Shown piece by piece: positions 1-7,048 of a DNA stretch of 9,991 nt. Made by a program: the position numbers and the translations under genes. The stretch comes from Sporomusaceae bacterium UBA1887 (lineage in GTDB: Bacteria; Bacillota; Negativicutes; Sporomusales; DSM-15969). The notes under the pieces are model-generated. The model did not search any database, had not been told where the DNA came from, and saw only the letters and a program-made list of their open reading frames with translations. Location: NCBI GenBank assembly GCA_002337925.1, contig DDHB01000105.1:1-9991 (forward strand), given 5' to 3'. How positions within the stretch are numbered: the first letter of the stretch is position 1; each line of letters opens with the position of its first letter.

Positions 1-20
1 TACCGCTGAGCTACTTCCGC
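1..20 (-). tRNA. tRNA gene, 5' end only (probably tRNA-Gly)
   Basis: Read on the minus strand, positions 20 to 1 give the start of a tRNA: a seven-base acceptor strand GCGGAAG, then UA, then the D-arm start GCUCAGCGGUA with the conserved D-loop GG. The gene runs off the left edge, so the anticodon is not visible. From memory, GCGGAAGUAG is the usual 5' end of tRNA-Gly(GCC) in Firmicutes, so glycine is the best guess. Two promoters immediately upstream point into it. That it is a tRNA is well supported; its identity is inferred. Confidence 0.8.
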
Positions 21-35
21 ATCATACAGAACATT

Positions 36-64
36 ATGTTAACATGTCTGTGCTAATTTGTCAA
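36..64 (-). promoter_or_regulatory. Proximal promoter of the tRNA gene
   Basis: On the minus strand a perfect -35 TTGACA (59-64) is followed by a 17-nt spacer and a -10 TAACAT (36-41), which matches TATAAT at four of six positions. Transcription would start near position 29, leaving about nine bases of leader before the tRNA 5' end at 20. That is the short leader expected for a stable-RNA promoter. Confidence 0.7.
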
Positions 65-131
65 CTGCATTTTCGCGTCATATTATTGCTTCATTCTGCA
101 ATTACTGACACTGTTGTGCGGCGACTTATAT

Positions 132-160
132 AGAGTATCAAATAATACAAGCTATGTCAA
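132..160 (-). promoter_or_regulatory. Distal tandem promoter upstream of the tRNA gene
   Basis: A second perfect TTGACA (155-160) lies 96 bp upstream of the proximal one. With a 17-nt spacer its -10 is TACTCT (132-137), a weak match to TATAAT. The bases around the two -35 boxes are alike: plus-strand TGTCAACTG, one variable base, then ATTTT occurs at 155-169 and 59-73. Tandem promoters are common before stable RNA operons. The weak -10 makes this one less certain. Confidence 0.5.
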
Positions 161-188
161 CTGTATTTTTCTAGAAATATGCACTTTT

Positions 189-2270
189 TTATGACACCAA
201 ATTCATTGCAACAAAATGCTTTACCAAAAATCCATCAAATTGCGTACCTGCATTGCGAAGTAATTCCGCTATTGCAGCCTCATGACTCATTGCTTTGCGA
301 TAAGGCCTGTCGCTAACCATAGCATCATAAGCATCAACAATGGCAAGTATCCGGCATTCAATCGGAATCTGTTCACCTTGAAGCCGAAGTGGATAACCAT
401 TTCCATTCCACCATTCGTGATGCTTTAAGATCCAGTCTGCTATCGGCAGCAAGTCGGAAGCAGACTGGGCAATTCGGTAGCCAATCTCACAATGACGCTC
501 CATTTCTTTCTTTTCCTCAACAGTAAGCATGCCTGGCTTAAAAAGGATATGATCCGGTATTCCTACTTTACCGATATCATGAAATTGGGCTAGTAAGCCA
601 ATATCCCCTACTTGAGTCTCGCTGAATCCCAACTGCCGGGCAAGGGCACATGCCAGATCTTTCAGTCGTTCAGCGTGCCCTTCCGTAATGAAATCGCGCG
701 CTTCCAATAACTTCATGACTGTTTTTACAATTGCACTGCGGGCACTGCGTGAACGATGTAATTTTTCACGGTACATATGTCCGTCCGCTTCTTTATAAAG
801 ATTTTGCAGCGTTATGCTGCTCTCACTGCGCGAAGCAAACCCAAGCGACAGACTAAGCGGAACTCCGCTTATTTGCTTATTATAACTAGCAATGCCTTCC
901 CGTATACTGTTACAAAGCTTGCCCGCTGTTACTGCATCCGTCCCCGGTAAAAGTAAGGCAAACTCGTCTCCGCCAATACGGGCCGCTACGTCTGTGGCAC
1001 GTAACACACCGCTAAGGACCTGGGAGGTACCGCGTAACATCTCATCACCGGCGGCATGTCCCAACGTATCATTTACCAGCTTCAGTCCGTCCACATCGCA
1101 AATTACCATTGACAAAGGGACGAAATGCTCCACTAATTTCATGGCATCATTTAAATAAGCACGATTGTATAGCCCGGTCAACGCATCATGATGACTAAGG
1201 AACCGTAATTTTTCTTCCGCCTGTTTTCGCTCAATTGCCATAGCTACCTGATTGGAGACAAACGTAAGAATATGACAGTCATCCCGGGTATACCGCACTC
1301 CATGATCATACGTCTGCACCGCCAGTACACCGATGACCTTCTCATTTGCTGCTTTCAACGGCACTCCCAGCCAGTCGGCAGAAATAGTCTCGCTAATCGC
1401 GATCCCTTCCGCCTGCTCCAAATCAGCAAATGTTTCAGGATTGATGATCAGCGGTTTTCCAGTTCGCATCACATACTCAGTAATTCCCTTTTTTAACGGC
1501 CTGCCTGTTATGTTGGCATCATATTGGTCTACCCGGTAAGGAAACCTGATCATAGCCTGCTTTTCATCATAGACGGCAATATAGAAGTTTTCTGCCGGTA
1601 TCAGTTCACTAATAATCAGATGAACTGAGCGGTAAAGTTCATTTAAATTGCGTGAAGAACTGGCTGTTTCGGAAATACGGTATAAAGCCTGCTGCAATTT
1701 TTCAGCGGTTTTACGCTCACTGATTTCCTTCTGCGCCTCCCGGTAAAGCTGCGCATTTGTATAGGCAATCGAAGCCAGGCTCGCGAACTGCTGCAAATCC
1801 TCAATATCTTGATTACTGAAAGTTTGTCCGGCATCTGTATGCCATAGTCCGATAATTCCAACCACTTCGTCATTGCTTTTTAGCGGAAAATAAGCAACCG
1901 CTTCTGCCACAATACTGATTGACGAAAGCCGTTCGCTCCACAGCTTATAATTATTAATAACAACTACTTGTCCTGTCCGCCATACCTGTCCAGCTGCCCC
2001 AACATCCAATTTATCCCGTGAACCCAGAAATGTTCTTGCCTGTCCGGTTGCAATAACACGAACCCGTTCCGTCTTTTCCTTATTAACCAGCAATACACAG
2101 CCAGTTCTGGTACCAATCAGTTCCGCCGCCCGGCTCAGTATTGTCTCAAGTAAATCAAATACTTCTCTTCGATTCATAACATCCAGCGCAGTATCATGTA
2201 AAAACTTCAACAGCCTGTTTTGCCGGCGCATCTCTTTATCGATATATTCCTGGTCACTTAGCTGATACAT
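189..2270 (-). CDS. GAF-GAF-GGDEF-HD-GYP cyclic-di-GMP turnover protein
   Basis: This 693-residue protein has no membrane segment and should be cytoplasmic. In order it shows two GAF-type sensor domains (about 28-172 and 205-347), each followed by a short charged helix; a GGDEF diguanylate cyclase domain (about 358-505); and an HD-GYP phosphodiesterase domain (about 513-690). The cyclase signature GGDEF (433-437) is intact, and an RxxD inhibitory site (R424, D427) lies five residues before it, the usual spacing for product inhibition by c-di-GMP. The HD-GYP part keeps H564-D565, HHE (617-619) and GYP (625-627); the motif reads HHEWWNGNGYP, with Asn where Asp is more usual. Both opposing activities therefore look possible. 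The GAF ligands cannot be told from sequence. The start at 2270 has only a weak GGTGG site four bases upstream. The gene stands alone between the aro operon terminators and the tRNA promoters, with no clear terminator after its stop. Confidence 0.93.
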   Translation of the reverse strand: MYQLSDQEYIDKEMRRQNRLLKFLHDTALDVMNRREVFDLLETILSRAAELIGTRTGCVLLVNKEKTERVRVIATGQARTFLGSRDKLDVGAAGQVWRTGQVVVINNYKLWSERLSSISIVAEAVAYFPLKSNDEVVGIIGLWHTDAGQTFSNQDIEDLQQFASLASIAYTNAQLYREAQKEISERKTAEKLQQALYRISETASSSRNLNELYRSVHLIISELIPAENFYIAVYDEKQAMIRFPYRVDQYDANITGRPLKKGITEYVMRTGKPLIINPETFADLEQAEGIAISETISADWLGVPLKAANEKVIGVLAVQTYDHGVRYTRDDCHILTFVSNQVAMAIERKQAEEKLRFLSHHDALTGLYNRAYLNDAMKLVEHFVPLSMVICDVDGLKLVNDTLGHAAGDEMLRGTSQVLSGVLRATDVAARIGGDEFALLLPGTDAVTAGKLCNSIREGIASYNKQISGVPLSLSLGFASRSESSITLQNLYKEADGHMYREKLHRSRSARSAIVKTVMKLLEARDFITEGHAERLKDLACALARQLGFSETQVGDIGLLAQFHDIGKVGIPDHILFKPGMLTVEEKKEMERHCEIGYRIAQSASDLLPIADWILKHHEWWNGNGYPLRLQGEQIPIECRILAIVDAYDAMVSDRPYRKAMSHEAAIAELLRNAGTQFDGFLVKHFVAMNLVS

Positions 2271-2330
2271 ACTGCCACCACTTTCACATATGGTATTCTG
2301 GCAATTATTTTCGCTATATTCTTTCTATTT

Positions 2331-2336
2331 CCTCCT
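2331..2336 (-). promoter_or_regulatory. Strong Shine-Dalgarno sequence with no start codon at normal distance
   Basis: The minus strand carries AGGAGG (within AAGAGGAGGAAAT), the best ribosome binding sequence near the start of the GGDEF/HD-GYP gene, but no ATG, GTG or TTG follows within about 25 nt. The annotated ATG is 60 nt away. The reading frame of that gene stays open across this stretch, but only ATA or ATT codons are available there. It may be a chance purine run, a relic, or the site of an unusual start. Confidence 0.3.
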
Positions 2337-2349
2337 CTTATACGACAGC

Positions 2350-2380
2350 AAAGACCCGGCTTACTCAAAGCCGGATCTTT
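2350..2380 (-). terminator. Terminator-like hairpin, second copy
   Basis: The arms 2350-2362 and 2368-2380 form a 13-bp stem with a five-base loop. The one imperfect pair (2355/2375) is a G-U wobble on the minus strand but a C-A mismatch on the plus strand, which favours function in minus-strand RNA. The U-tract is short, limited to the UCUUU at the stem end. Sequence and loop closely match the hairpin at 2582-2616. It would end transcripts crossing from the aro operon just before the GGDEF/HD-GYP gene. Confidence 0.6.
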
Positions 2381-2581
2381 AAGCCGTTGATAAAGCCCCA
2401 TCTGCGTTGTACCCGCAAGGGGTAAGCCGAAGTTCTAAGGCACTAAAGTGCCAAGGACTTCGCATTCAGGCCTGCGGGAGCTCACTTGCCGTACCGCCGC
2501 TGTACTGTCTTCGCTCGCTTCCTCGGCCTTCCTAGCATCTGAAGCTTTCTGAACGGCTCAGGAACGAGGTGCTCGACAAAT
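2381..2581. repeat. Non-coding, highly structured intergenic element (unidentified)
   Basis: This 200-nt stretch contains no convincing gene but many inverted repeats. Arms CGAAGTTCT (2428-2436) and AGGACTTCG (2454-2462) enclose GGCACT/AGTGCC (2439-2444 and 2447-2452). A TACCC/GGGTA hairpin lies at 2409-2424. CCCGCA (2412-2417) can alternatively pair with TGCGGG (2473-2478), closing over the first hairpin. CCTCG plus TTCCT (2521-2525, 2529-2533) pair with AGGAA plus CGAGG (2560-2569). The whole is bracketed by two near-identical terminator hairpins. This density of pairing fits a dispersed palindromic repeat or MITE-like element, or a structured RNA. I do not recognise the family, and the strand is undecided. 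Confidence 0.45.
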
Positions 2582-2616
2582 TGTAAGACCCGGCTAACTA
2601 AAAGCCGGGTCTTACA
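2582..2616 (-). terminator. Terminator of the aro operon after aroB
   Basis: The hairpin begins two bases after the aroB stop codon. Its arms 2582-2595 and 2603-2616 give a perfect 14-bp, GC-rich stem with a seven-base loop. Downstream on the minus strand the RNA reads AAUUUGU, so the U-tract is poor; termination may be incomplete, or the hairpin may mainly protect the 3' end. A near copy lies at 2350-2380. Confidence 0.7.
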
Positions 2617-2617
2617 G

Positions 2618-3706
2618 TTAATATTCGATAGTGATTTGGCTGAGAGCCTTCGTCACAATGTGCTCAGGAATATCATTTTTGACAACGGCTGAACCGATAC
2701 TATTCAACAACACCCAGTTTATTTTGCCGTTAATTGTCTTTTTATCCCGCATTAGATAAGCTTCCAGCTGCCGGACTGTACAGCCCTGGACTTTTAGCGG
2801 CAGACAATATTTCGTTAGTATGTCGCATACCTGATCTACCGTTTGCTGCGAGCATAAGCCGCAATCACGACTGATACGCGCTGCACCGTGCATACCGATA
2901 GCCACCGCTTCTCCATGGCTGTATTTATAATTCGCAGCTCTTTCAATTGCATGACCAATTGTATGACCGAAATTCAGGATCATCCGCAATGACGCTTCCC
3001 GCTCATCCTGCTGTACAACATCAGCCTTAATGCGGCAGGACCGGCTAACAAGCCTGGTAAGCATGACGGGATCCTTCTCCCATATAGCTTTGTCATTTTG
3101 CTGTAATTCAGCAAACAAACGGCTGTCACCAATAATACCATGTTTAATTAATTCTGCCAGCCCCGTAGCAAACTCACGCTCCGGCAAACTATCCAGCATA
3201 TTAGGCTCTATTAAAACAATCCGTGGCTGATAGAAAGCACCTATAAGGTTTTTTCCAAGCGGATGATTGACAGCCACTTTTCCTCCCACACTTGAGTCTA
3301 CTTGTGCTAATAGACTAGTAGGAATTTGAATAAAAGGTACTCCTCGCATGTAGGTTGCAGCGACAAAACCAGCTAAGTCTCCCACAACACCACCGCCTAA
3401 AGCCACAATCGGAGATAGACGATCAAGGCCCATTTCAATTGCCTTTGTATAAAGATCCTCAGCAACCGCCAGAGATTTGGACTCCTCCCCCGGAGCAATC
3501 GCCTTCATCTCCGTATGAAAACCGGCTTGCCGGAGTATTTCAACTACCTGAGCACCATATAAGGCCCCCACGGTTTCATCCGTTATTACGAGTGCGGTAG
3601 AGCTTAAGTGCATACCATCTCTGAGTTTGCTCAACTGGGCTAAGCTGCCTGATCCAACATGAATAACGTAACTGTCAAATCCAAGTTCCACTTTTATTTG
3701 TTCCAT
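2618..3706 (-). CDS. aroB: 3-dehydroquinate synthase
   Basis: AroB converts DAHP to 3-dehydroquinate, the second step of the shikimate pathway, using NAD+ and a divalent metal in the cytoplasm. The 362 residues match the usual family length. The nucleotide-binding stretch GGGVVGD lies at 104-110, followed by the conserved block around IPTSLLAQVDSSVGGK (128-143) and NLIGAF (153-158). The expected metal ligands are present as E185 (in GLAELIKHG), H248 (in FGHT) and H264 (in YSHGEA). The start is supported by AAGGAG six bases upstream; this site overlaps the aroC stop codon, and the two genes are only 10 nt apart, so translation is probably coupled. It is the last gene of the operon and is followed at once by a terminator hairpin. 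Confidence 0.98.
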   Translation of the reverse strand: MEQIKVELGFDSYVIHVGSGSLAQLSKLRDGMHLSSTALVITDETVGALYGAQVVEILRQAGFHTEMKAIAPGEESKSLAVAEDLYTKAIEMGLDRLSPIVALGGGVVGDLAGFVAATYMRGVPFIQIPTSLLAQVDSSVGGKVAVNHPLGKNLIGAFYQPRIVLIEPNMLDSLPEREFATGLAELIKHGIIGDSRLFAELQQNDKAIWEKDPVMLTRLVSRSCRIKADVVQQDEREASLRMILNFGHTIGHAIERAANYKYSHGEAVAIGMHGAARISRDCGLCSQQTVDQVCDILTKYCLPLKVQGCTVRQLEAYLMRDKKTINGKINWVLLNSIGSAVVKNDIPEHIVTKALSQITIEY

Positions 3707-3716
3707 ACAATGCTCC

Positions 3717-4868
3717 TTACGCCAGAGATAAGCGACTCTTGTACTGCTCGACTGCTGCCACTAAATCATTCATACAGTCACTGCTAAATTTCTCCAAAAT
3801 TGCCTGTCCTAGTATAATTGCAGTCATTGCTTCGCCAACGACTGCTGCCGCCGGAACAGCACAAACATCGCTGCGCTCGGTGCTCGCCGAAATCGGCAGG
3901 TGACTTGCGATATCAACGGACTGAAGCGGCTTCATCAATGTTGGTATAGGCTTCATCACTGCCCTCATCACAATGGTCTCGCCATTGCTCATACCACCTT
4001 CAATACCGCCTGCAAGGTTAGTCGACCGGCAATAGCCGTTGCCCGGATCATAATAAATCTCATCATGAGCCTTACTGCCAGGCAATGCAGCATATGCAAA
4101 GCCTGCTCCAAACTCAACGCCCTTAATTGCCGGTATGGACATCATGGCCGCCGCAAGCCGGGTATCCAGGCGGCGGTCCCAGTGTACGTAACTTCCCAAT
4201 CCCGGCAGGATTGAATCAGCCAGCACTTCCACCGCCCCCCCCAGACTGTCACCTTGTTCTTTAGCAGCATCAATTGCTGCCCGCATGCGTTCCTCTGCTT
4301 TTGCGTCAATACAGCCTAGGTCGGATTTTCCCCGGCGCCTAACAATACTGGCAAAATCGGGGCGGATTCCCTGAATAGCCACGCCACCTATATTTATAAC
4401 ATGGGATGTAACTTTTCCGCCAACTGCAGCAAGCAATTGCTTTGCTACCGCGCCAACGGCGACCCGGGAAGCCGTTTCCCGGGCACTGGCTCTCTCCAGT
4501 ATATCCCGTACATCTTCCCTGTCATATTTAAGCACTCCTGTGAGATCTGCGTGACCAGGACGGGGGGCAGTAACAGGGGTCCCATTTGGGAGTCCACTAA
4601 CTGCCATACGGTCTGTCCAGTTCGCCCAATCCCGATTGGAAATTGCAAGAGTAACCGGGCTTCCGATAGTTCTGCCAAAGCGAACTCCTGACAAGATCTC
4701 CACTTTATCTTTTTCAATCTGCATGCGTCCGCCTCTGCCATATCCCAGCTGACGCCTGGCCAATTCTTCATTTATTCCATCAATATCAATCGGCAATCCT
4801 GCCGGCAACCCCTCGATTATCGTAGTAAGACATTGACCATGAGATTCTCCTGCTGTAAGAAAACGCAT
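3717..4868 (-). CDS. aroC: Chorismate synthase
   Basis: AroC removes phosphate from EPSP to give chorismate, the branch point for the aromatic amino acids; the enzyme needs reduced FMN. The 383 residues are typical of the bacterial family. Signatures seen are GESHG (7-11), GRGGRMQIEKDKVEILSG (44-61), RPGHADLTG (103-111), RASARETASR (126-135), MKPIPTLMKPL (305-315) and RSDVCAVPA (332-340). H10 and H106 correspond to the two catalytic histidines. It starts five bases past the aroA stop codon (six intervening bases counting the junction, 4869-4874), with a GGGAG site nine bases before the ATG that abuts that stop. It lies in the middle of the T-box controlled operon, directly after the enzyme that makes its substrate. 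Confidence 0.98.
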   Translation of the reverse strand: MRFLTAGESHGQCLTTIIEGLPAGLPIDIDGINEELARRQLGYGRGGRMQIEKDKVEILSGVRFGRTIGSPVTLAISNRDWANWTDRMAVSGLPNGTPVTAPRPGHADLTGVLKYDREDVRDILERASARETASRVAVGAVAKQLLAAVGGKVTSHVINIGGVAIQGIRPDFASIVRRRGKSDLGCIDAKAEERMRAAIDAAKEQGDSLGGAVEVLADSILPGLGSYVHWDRRLDTRLAAAMMSIPAIKGVEFGAGFAYAALPGSKAHDEIYYDPGNGYCRSTNLAGGIEGGMSNGETIVMRAVMKPIPTLMKPLQSVDIASHLPISASTERSDVCAVPAAAVVGEAMTAIILGQAILEKFSSDCMNDLVAAVEQYKSRLSLA

Positions 4869-4874
4869 TAACCG

Positions 4875-6173
4875 TCACTCCCTATCCATTTGCACATTTG
4901 CTCCTAATTGTCTGAGTACGTTCGCAAAACCAGGAAAAGATACTGGAATACATTCTTCTTCATCTATCGTTGTTTCACCGTCAGCGGCCAGACCGGCAAC
5001 AGCAAAGGCCATAGCAATGCGATGATCGCCCCGGCTGTTGATCTGAGCTCCATGCAGCGAATTTGAGCCGCGGATAACCAGTCCGTCGTCTAATTCCCCG
5101 GCATCTGCCCCCATAGCGGTTAACCCCTGTACCATAGCGGCAATGCGGTTAGACTCCTTTACTTTCAGCTCGGCTGCATCACGAATAACCGTCTCGCCTT
5201 CAGCAAAAGCGGCAGCAATCGCAATTACCGGAATTTCATCAATTAAGCGGGGAATCATGTCTCCCGCCACCGCGACACCGCGCAGTTTACTGGACCGCAC
5301 AATAATATCAGCTACCGGTTCAGTTAATTGGTTCTCATGCTGTAGTACTTCAATATTGCCGCCCATTGCCTGCAATACTTCGATAATACCGGAACGAGTC
5401 CGATTGATACCAACCTTGCGGATGATGACCTCAGAATGGGGAATGATCAAAGCCGCCACTAGTAAAAAAGCAGCCGAAGAAATATCTCCCGGTACAGCGA
5501 TTGTTCTTCCCTGTAAAACAACGGGACCTTCAACAGATGCGGTAAGGCCCCGCCGCTTAATGGGGACACCAAAAGCCTCAAGCATTATTTCAGTATGATC
5601 CCGTGACGGCGCAGGCTCTGTTACACTTGTAACACCTTTGGCATACAGTCCCGCAAGCAGCAAGGAAGACTTCACCTGAGCGCTGGCCACAGGCAGTAAG
5701 TAGTCAATACCCGTCAAATTCTCAGCGGGACTTACAGTGAGCGGCGCCAGATCGCCAGCGCTATCAATCCGCGCCCCCATTAATCGCAAAGGCTTAGCTA
5801 CTCTTGCCATTGGACGCTTTTGAATAGAAGCATCACCGTTAATAACCGAAGGAAAGGCCTGACCCGCCAGAATACCTAATAATAAGCGAATTGTGGTTCC
5901 CGAATTACCTACATATAACGGCTGCTTAGGCTGCTGTAATCCCCGGAGACCGGCACCTTGGACCTGAACAGTACTGTCCTGCCGTGTTATTGTTACACCC
6001 ATATCGCGAAAACAAGCGATTGTGGCCAGGCAATCTTCCCCGGCTAAAAAGCCGGTTATCGTTGTCTCTCCTTCAGCTAAAGCTCCCAGCATAACCGCCC
6101 GATGAGATATGGACTTATCACCTGGCACCTGCGTTTCGCCTTTGAGACCGGAGTTGAATCCCCAAATTTTCAT
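4875..6173 (-). CDS. aroA: 3-phosphoshikimate 1-carboxyvinyltransferase (EPSP synthase)
   Basis: AroA joins shikimate-3-phosphate and phosphoenolpyruvate to form EPSP. From the chosen start it has 432 residues, the usual size. Motifs are PGDKSISHR (17-25), GNSGTTIRLL (89-98), QKRPMARV (118-125), DEIP (312-315), KESNR (339-343) and GDHRIAMAF (382-390). The GNSGTTIR and RPMxR forms resemble Bacillus-type class II enzymes rather than the E. coli class I form, whose equivalent is GNAGTAMRP. The ATG at 6173 is chosen because it overlaps the tyrA stop as ATGA and has GGAGG eight bases upstream. The frame is open to an ATG at 6209, but that would add 12 residues (MPRAINEREGEA) that cover the ribosome site and are not part of the family. 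Confidence 0.97.
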   Translation of the reverse strand: MKIWGFNSGLKGETQVPGDKSISHRAVMLGALAEGETTITGFLAGEDCLATIACFRDMGVTITRQDSTVQVQGAGLRGLQQPKQPLYVGNSGTTIRLLLGILAGQAFPSVINGDASIQKRPMARVAKPLRLMGARIDSAGDLAPLTVSPAENLTGIDYLLPVASAQVKSSLLLAGLYAKGVTSVTEPAPSRDHTEIMLEAFGVPIKRRGLTASVEGPVVLQGRTIAVPGDISSAAFLLVAALIIPHSEVIIRKVGINRTRSGIIEVLQAMGGNIEVLQHENQLTEPVADIIVRSSKLRGVAVAGDMIPRLIDEIPVIAIAAAFAEGETVIRDAAELKVKESNRIAAMVQGLTAMGADAGELDDGLVIRGSNSLHGAQINSRGDHRIAMAFAVAGLAADGETTIDEEECIPVSFPGFANVLRQLGANVQMDRE

Positions 6174-7048
6174 TGCCTCACCCTCCCTTTCGTTAATTGC
6201 TCTTGGCAAGCATCGCGCAGTTGCTTGGCTTGCTGAAAAAATTCTGTCAGTCCAGCCCGGTCTCCATTCGCTAATTTGCTTTCAACTGTATCCAATATAT
6301 CCTTTAGCCGGGCTATAGTCTGTTTAATCTCAACCTTATTTGTCAAGCAAATATCTGCCCATAAACTGGGATTAGAGGAAGCAATACGCGTCATATCCCG
6401 GAATCCGCCGGCAGCAAGCGCCAAATGAAGCTGCCCTTGCTCTCCCTGTCCGGCCAAGACGGTCAGGGCTGCAGCTGTCACGTAGGGAGTGTGGCTAACA
6501 TGCGCGACTGCCGGATCATGTTGTTCTCCCTCAAGTACTACCGGCAGCGCACCAATCTGCTCTGCAATAGCACTAAGCTGAGCTAATGCGCTTTCTGAGA
6601 CTCCTTGATGCCTGGTTATAATATAAGGCCTGCCGCAGAAAAGCTGAGCATTGGCTGCTATAAAACCAGTTTTTTCCGAGCCTGCCATGGGGTGACCGCC
6701 CACATAGCACACACCTGGCGGCAACAACTGCGGCACAATACGCAGCAGTTCACCTTTCGTACTTGCCACATCAGTAACAACAGCGCCTGCTTTTAGATGT
6801 CCGGCTGCTTGCTGAACGGTTTGACCAATTGCACCCGGCGGTATTGCCAGAAACACAATATCTGCTTCAGCCACGCCTGTTTGCAGACTATCCGCTATAC
6901 CGTCTAATTCGCCGCTTTTCTCCGCGAGTTGCCTAGTCTGCCGACAAGCATCATAGCCAATTACAGTAAAATCGGTATGTTTTTTAAGAGCCAACGCTAA
7001 TGATCCGCCAATAAGTCCCAGTCCAATAACTGCTGCAATTCGCCTCAT
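6170..7048 (-). CDS. tyrA: Prephenate dehydrogenase
   Basis: TyrA oxidatively decarboxylates prephenate to 4-hydroxyphenylpyruvate with NAD+, committing carbon to tyrosine. The 292-residue protein opens with a Rossmann fold (GLGLIGG, 9-15), then shows DVASTKGE (93-100), the active-site stretch GGHPMAGSE (117-125, with H119 and S124), HVSHTPY (183-189) and GGFRDMTR (214-221), where R217 is the likely prephenate-binding arginine. It ends without the C-terminal ACT domain that many Firmicute TyrA proteins carry, so tyrosine feedback on this enzyme is not evident. Arogenate use cannot be excluded from sequence. The ATG at 7048 overlaps the aroF stop as ATGA, with GGAGG eight bases upstream; its own stop overlaps the aroA start the same way. 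Confidence 0.96.
   Translation of the reverse strand: MRRIAAVIGLGLIGGSLALALKKHTDFTVIGYDACRQTRQLAEKSGELDGIADSLQTGVAEADIVFLAIPPGAIGQTVQQAAGHLKAGAVVTDVASTKGELLRIVPQLLPPGVCYVGGHPMAGSEKTGFIAANAQLFCGRPYIITRHQGVSESALAQLSAIAEQIGALPVVLEGEQHDPAVAHVSHTPYVTAAALTVLAGQGEQGQLHLALAAGGFRDMTRIASSNPSLWADICLTNKVEIKQTIARLKDILDTVESKLANGDRAGLTEFFQQAKQLRDACQEQLTKGRVRQ
6181..6187 (-). promoter_or_regulatory. Ribosome binding site that decides the aroA start
   Basis: GGGAGGG on the minus strand lies inside the last codons of tyrA; its GGAGG core is eight bases before the ATG at 6173. It supports the 432-residue AroA over the longer reading from 6209, whose coding sequence would contain this site. Confidence 0.8.

Noticed and set aside
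2271..2349. Promoter for the GGDEF/HD-GYP gene using TATAAG near 2336-2341
   Set aside because: The only -35-like hexamer (TTGAGT) is 20 nt away and inside the hairpin stem, so I cannot support it.
2381..2581. CRISPR, attachment site or integron attC site in the structured gap
   Set aside because: There is no regular repeat-spacer pattern, no nearby integrase or cas gene, and the palindromes do not follow the attC R-box layout.
3900..4214. Plus-strand 104-codon frame opposite aroC
   Set aside because: Antisense shadow rich in Cys, His and Arg with no ribosome site; the same holds for the other plus-strand frames opposite the aro, pit and GGDEF genes.
4445..4771. Minus-strand 108-codon frame inside aroC
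   Set aside because: It is a shadow of aroC in another frame, with biased composition and no start context.
4875..6209. Longer aroA reading from the ATG at 6209 (444 residues)
   Set aside because: The extra 12 residues overlap the tyrA 3' end, contain the ribosome site of the inner start, and are not part of the EPSP synthase family. The ATG at 6173 has the ATGA overlap and GGAGG at eight bases.
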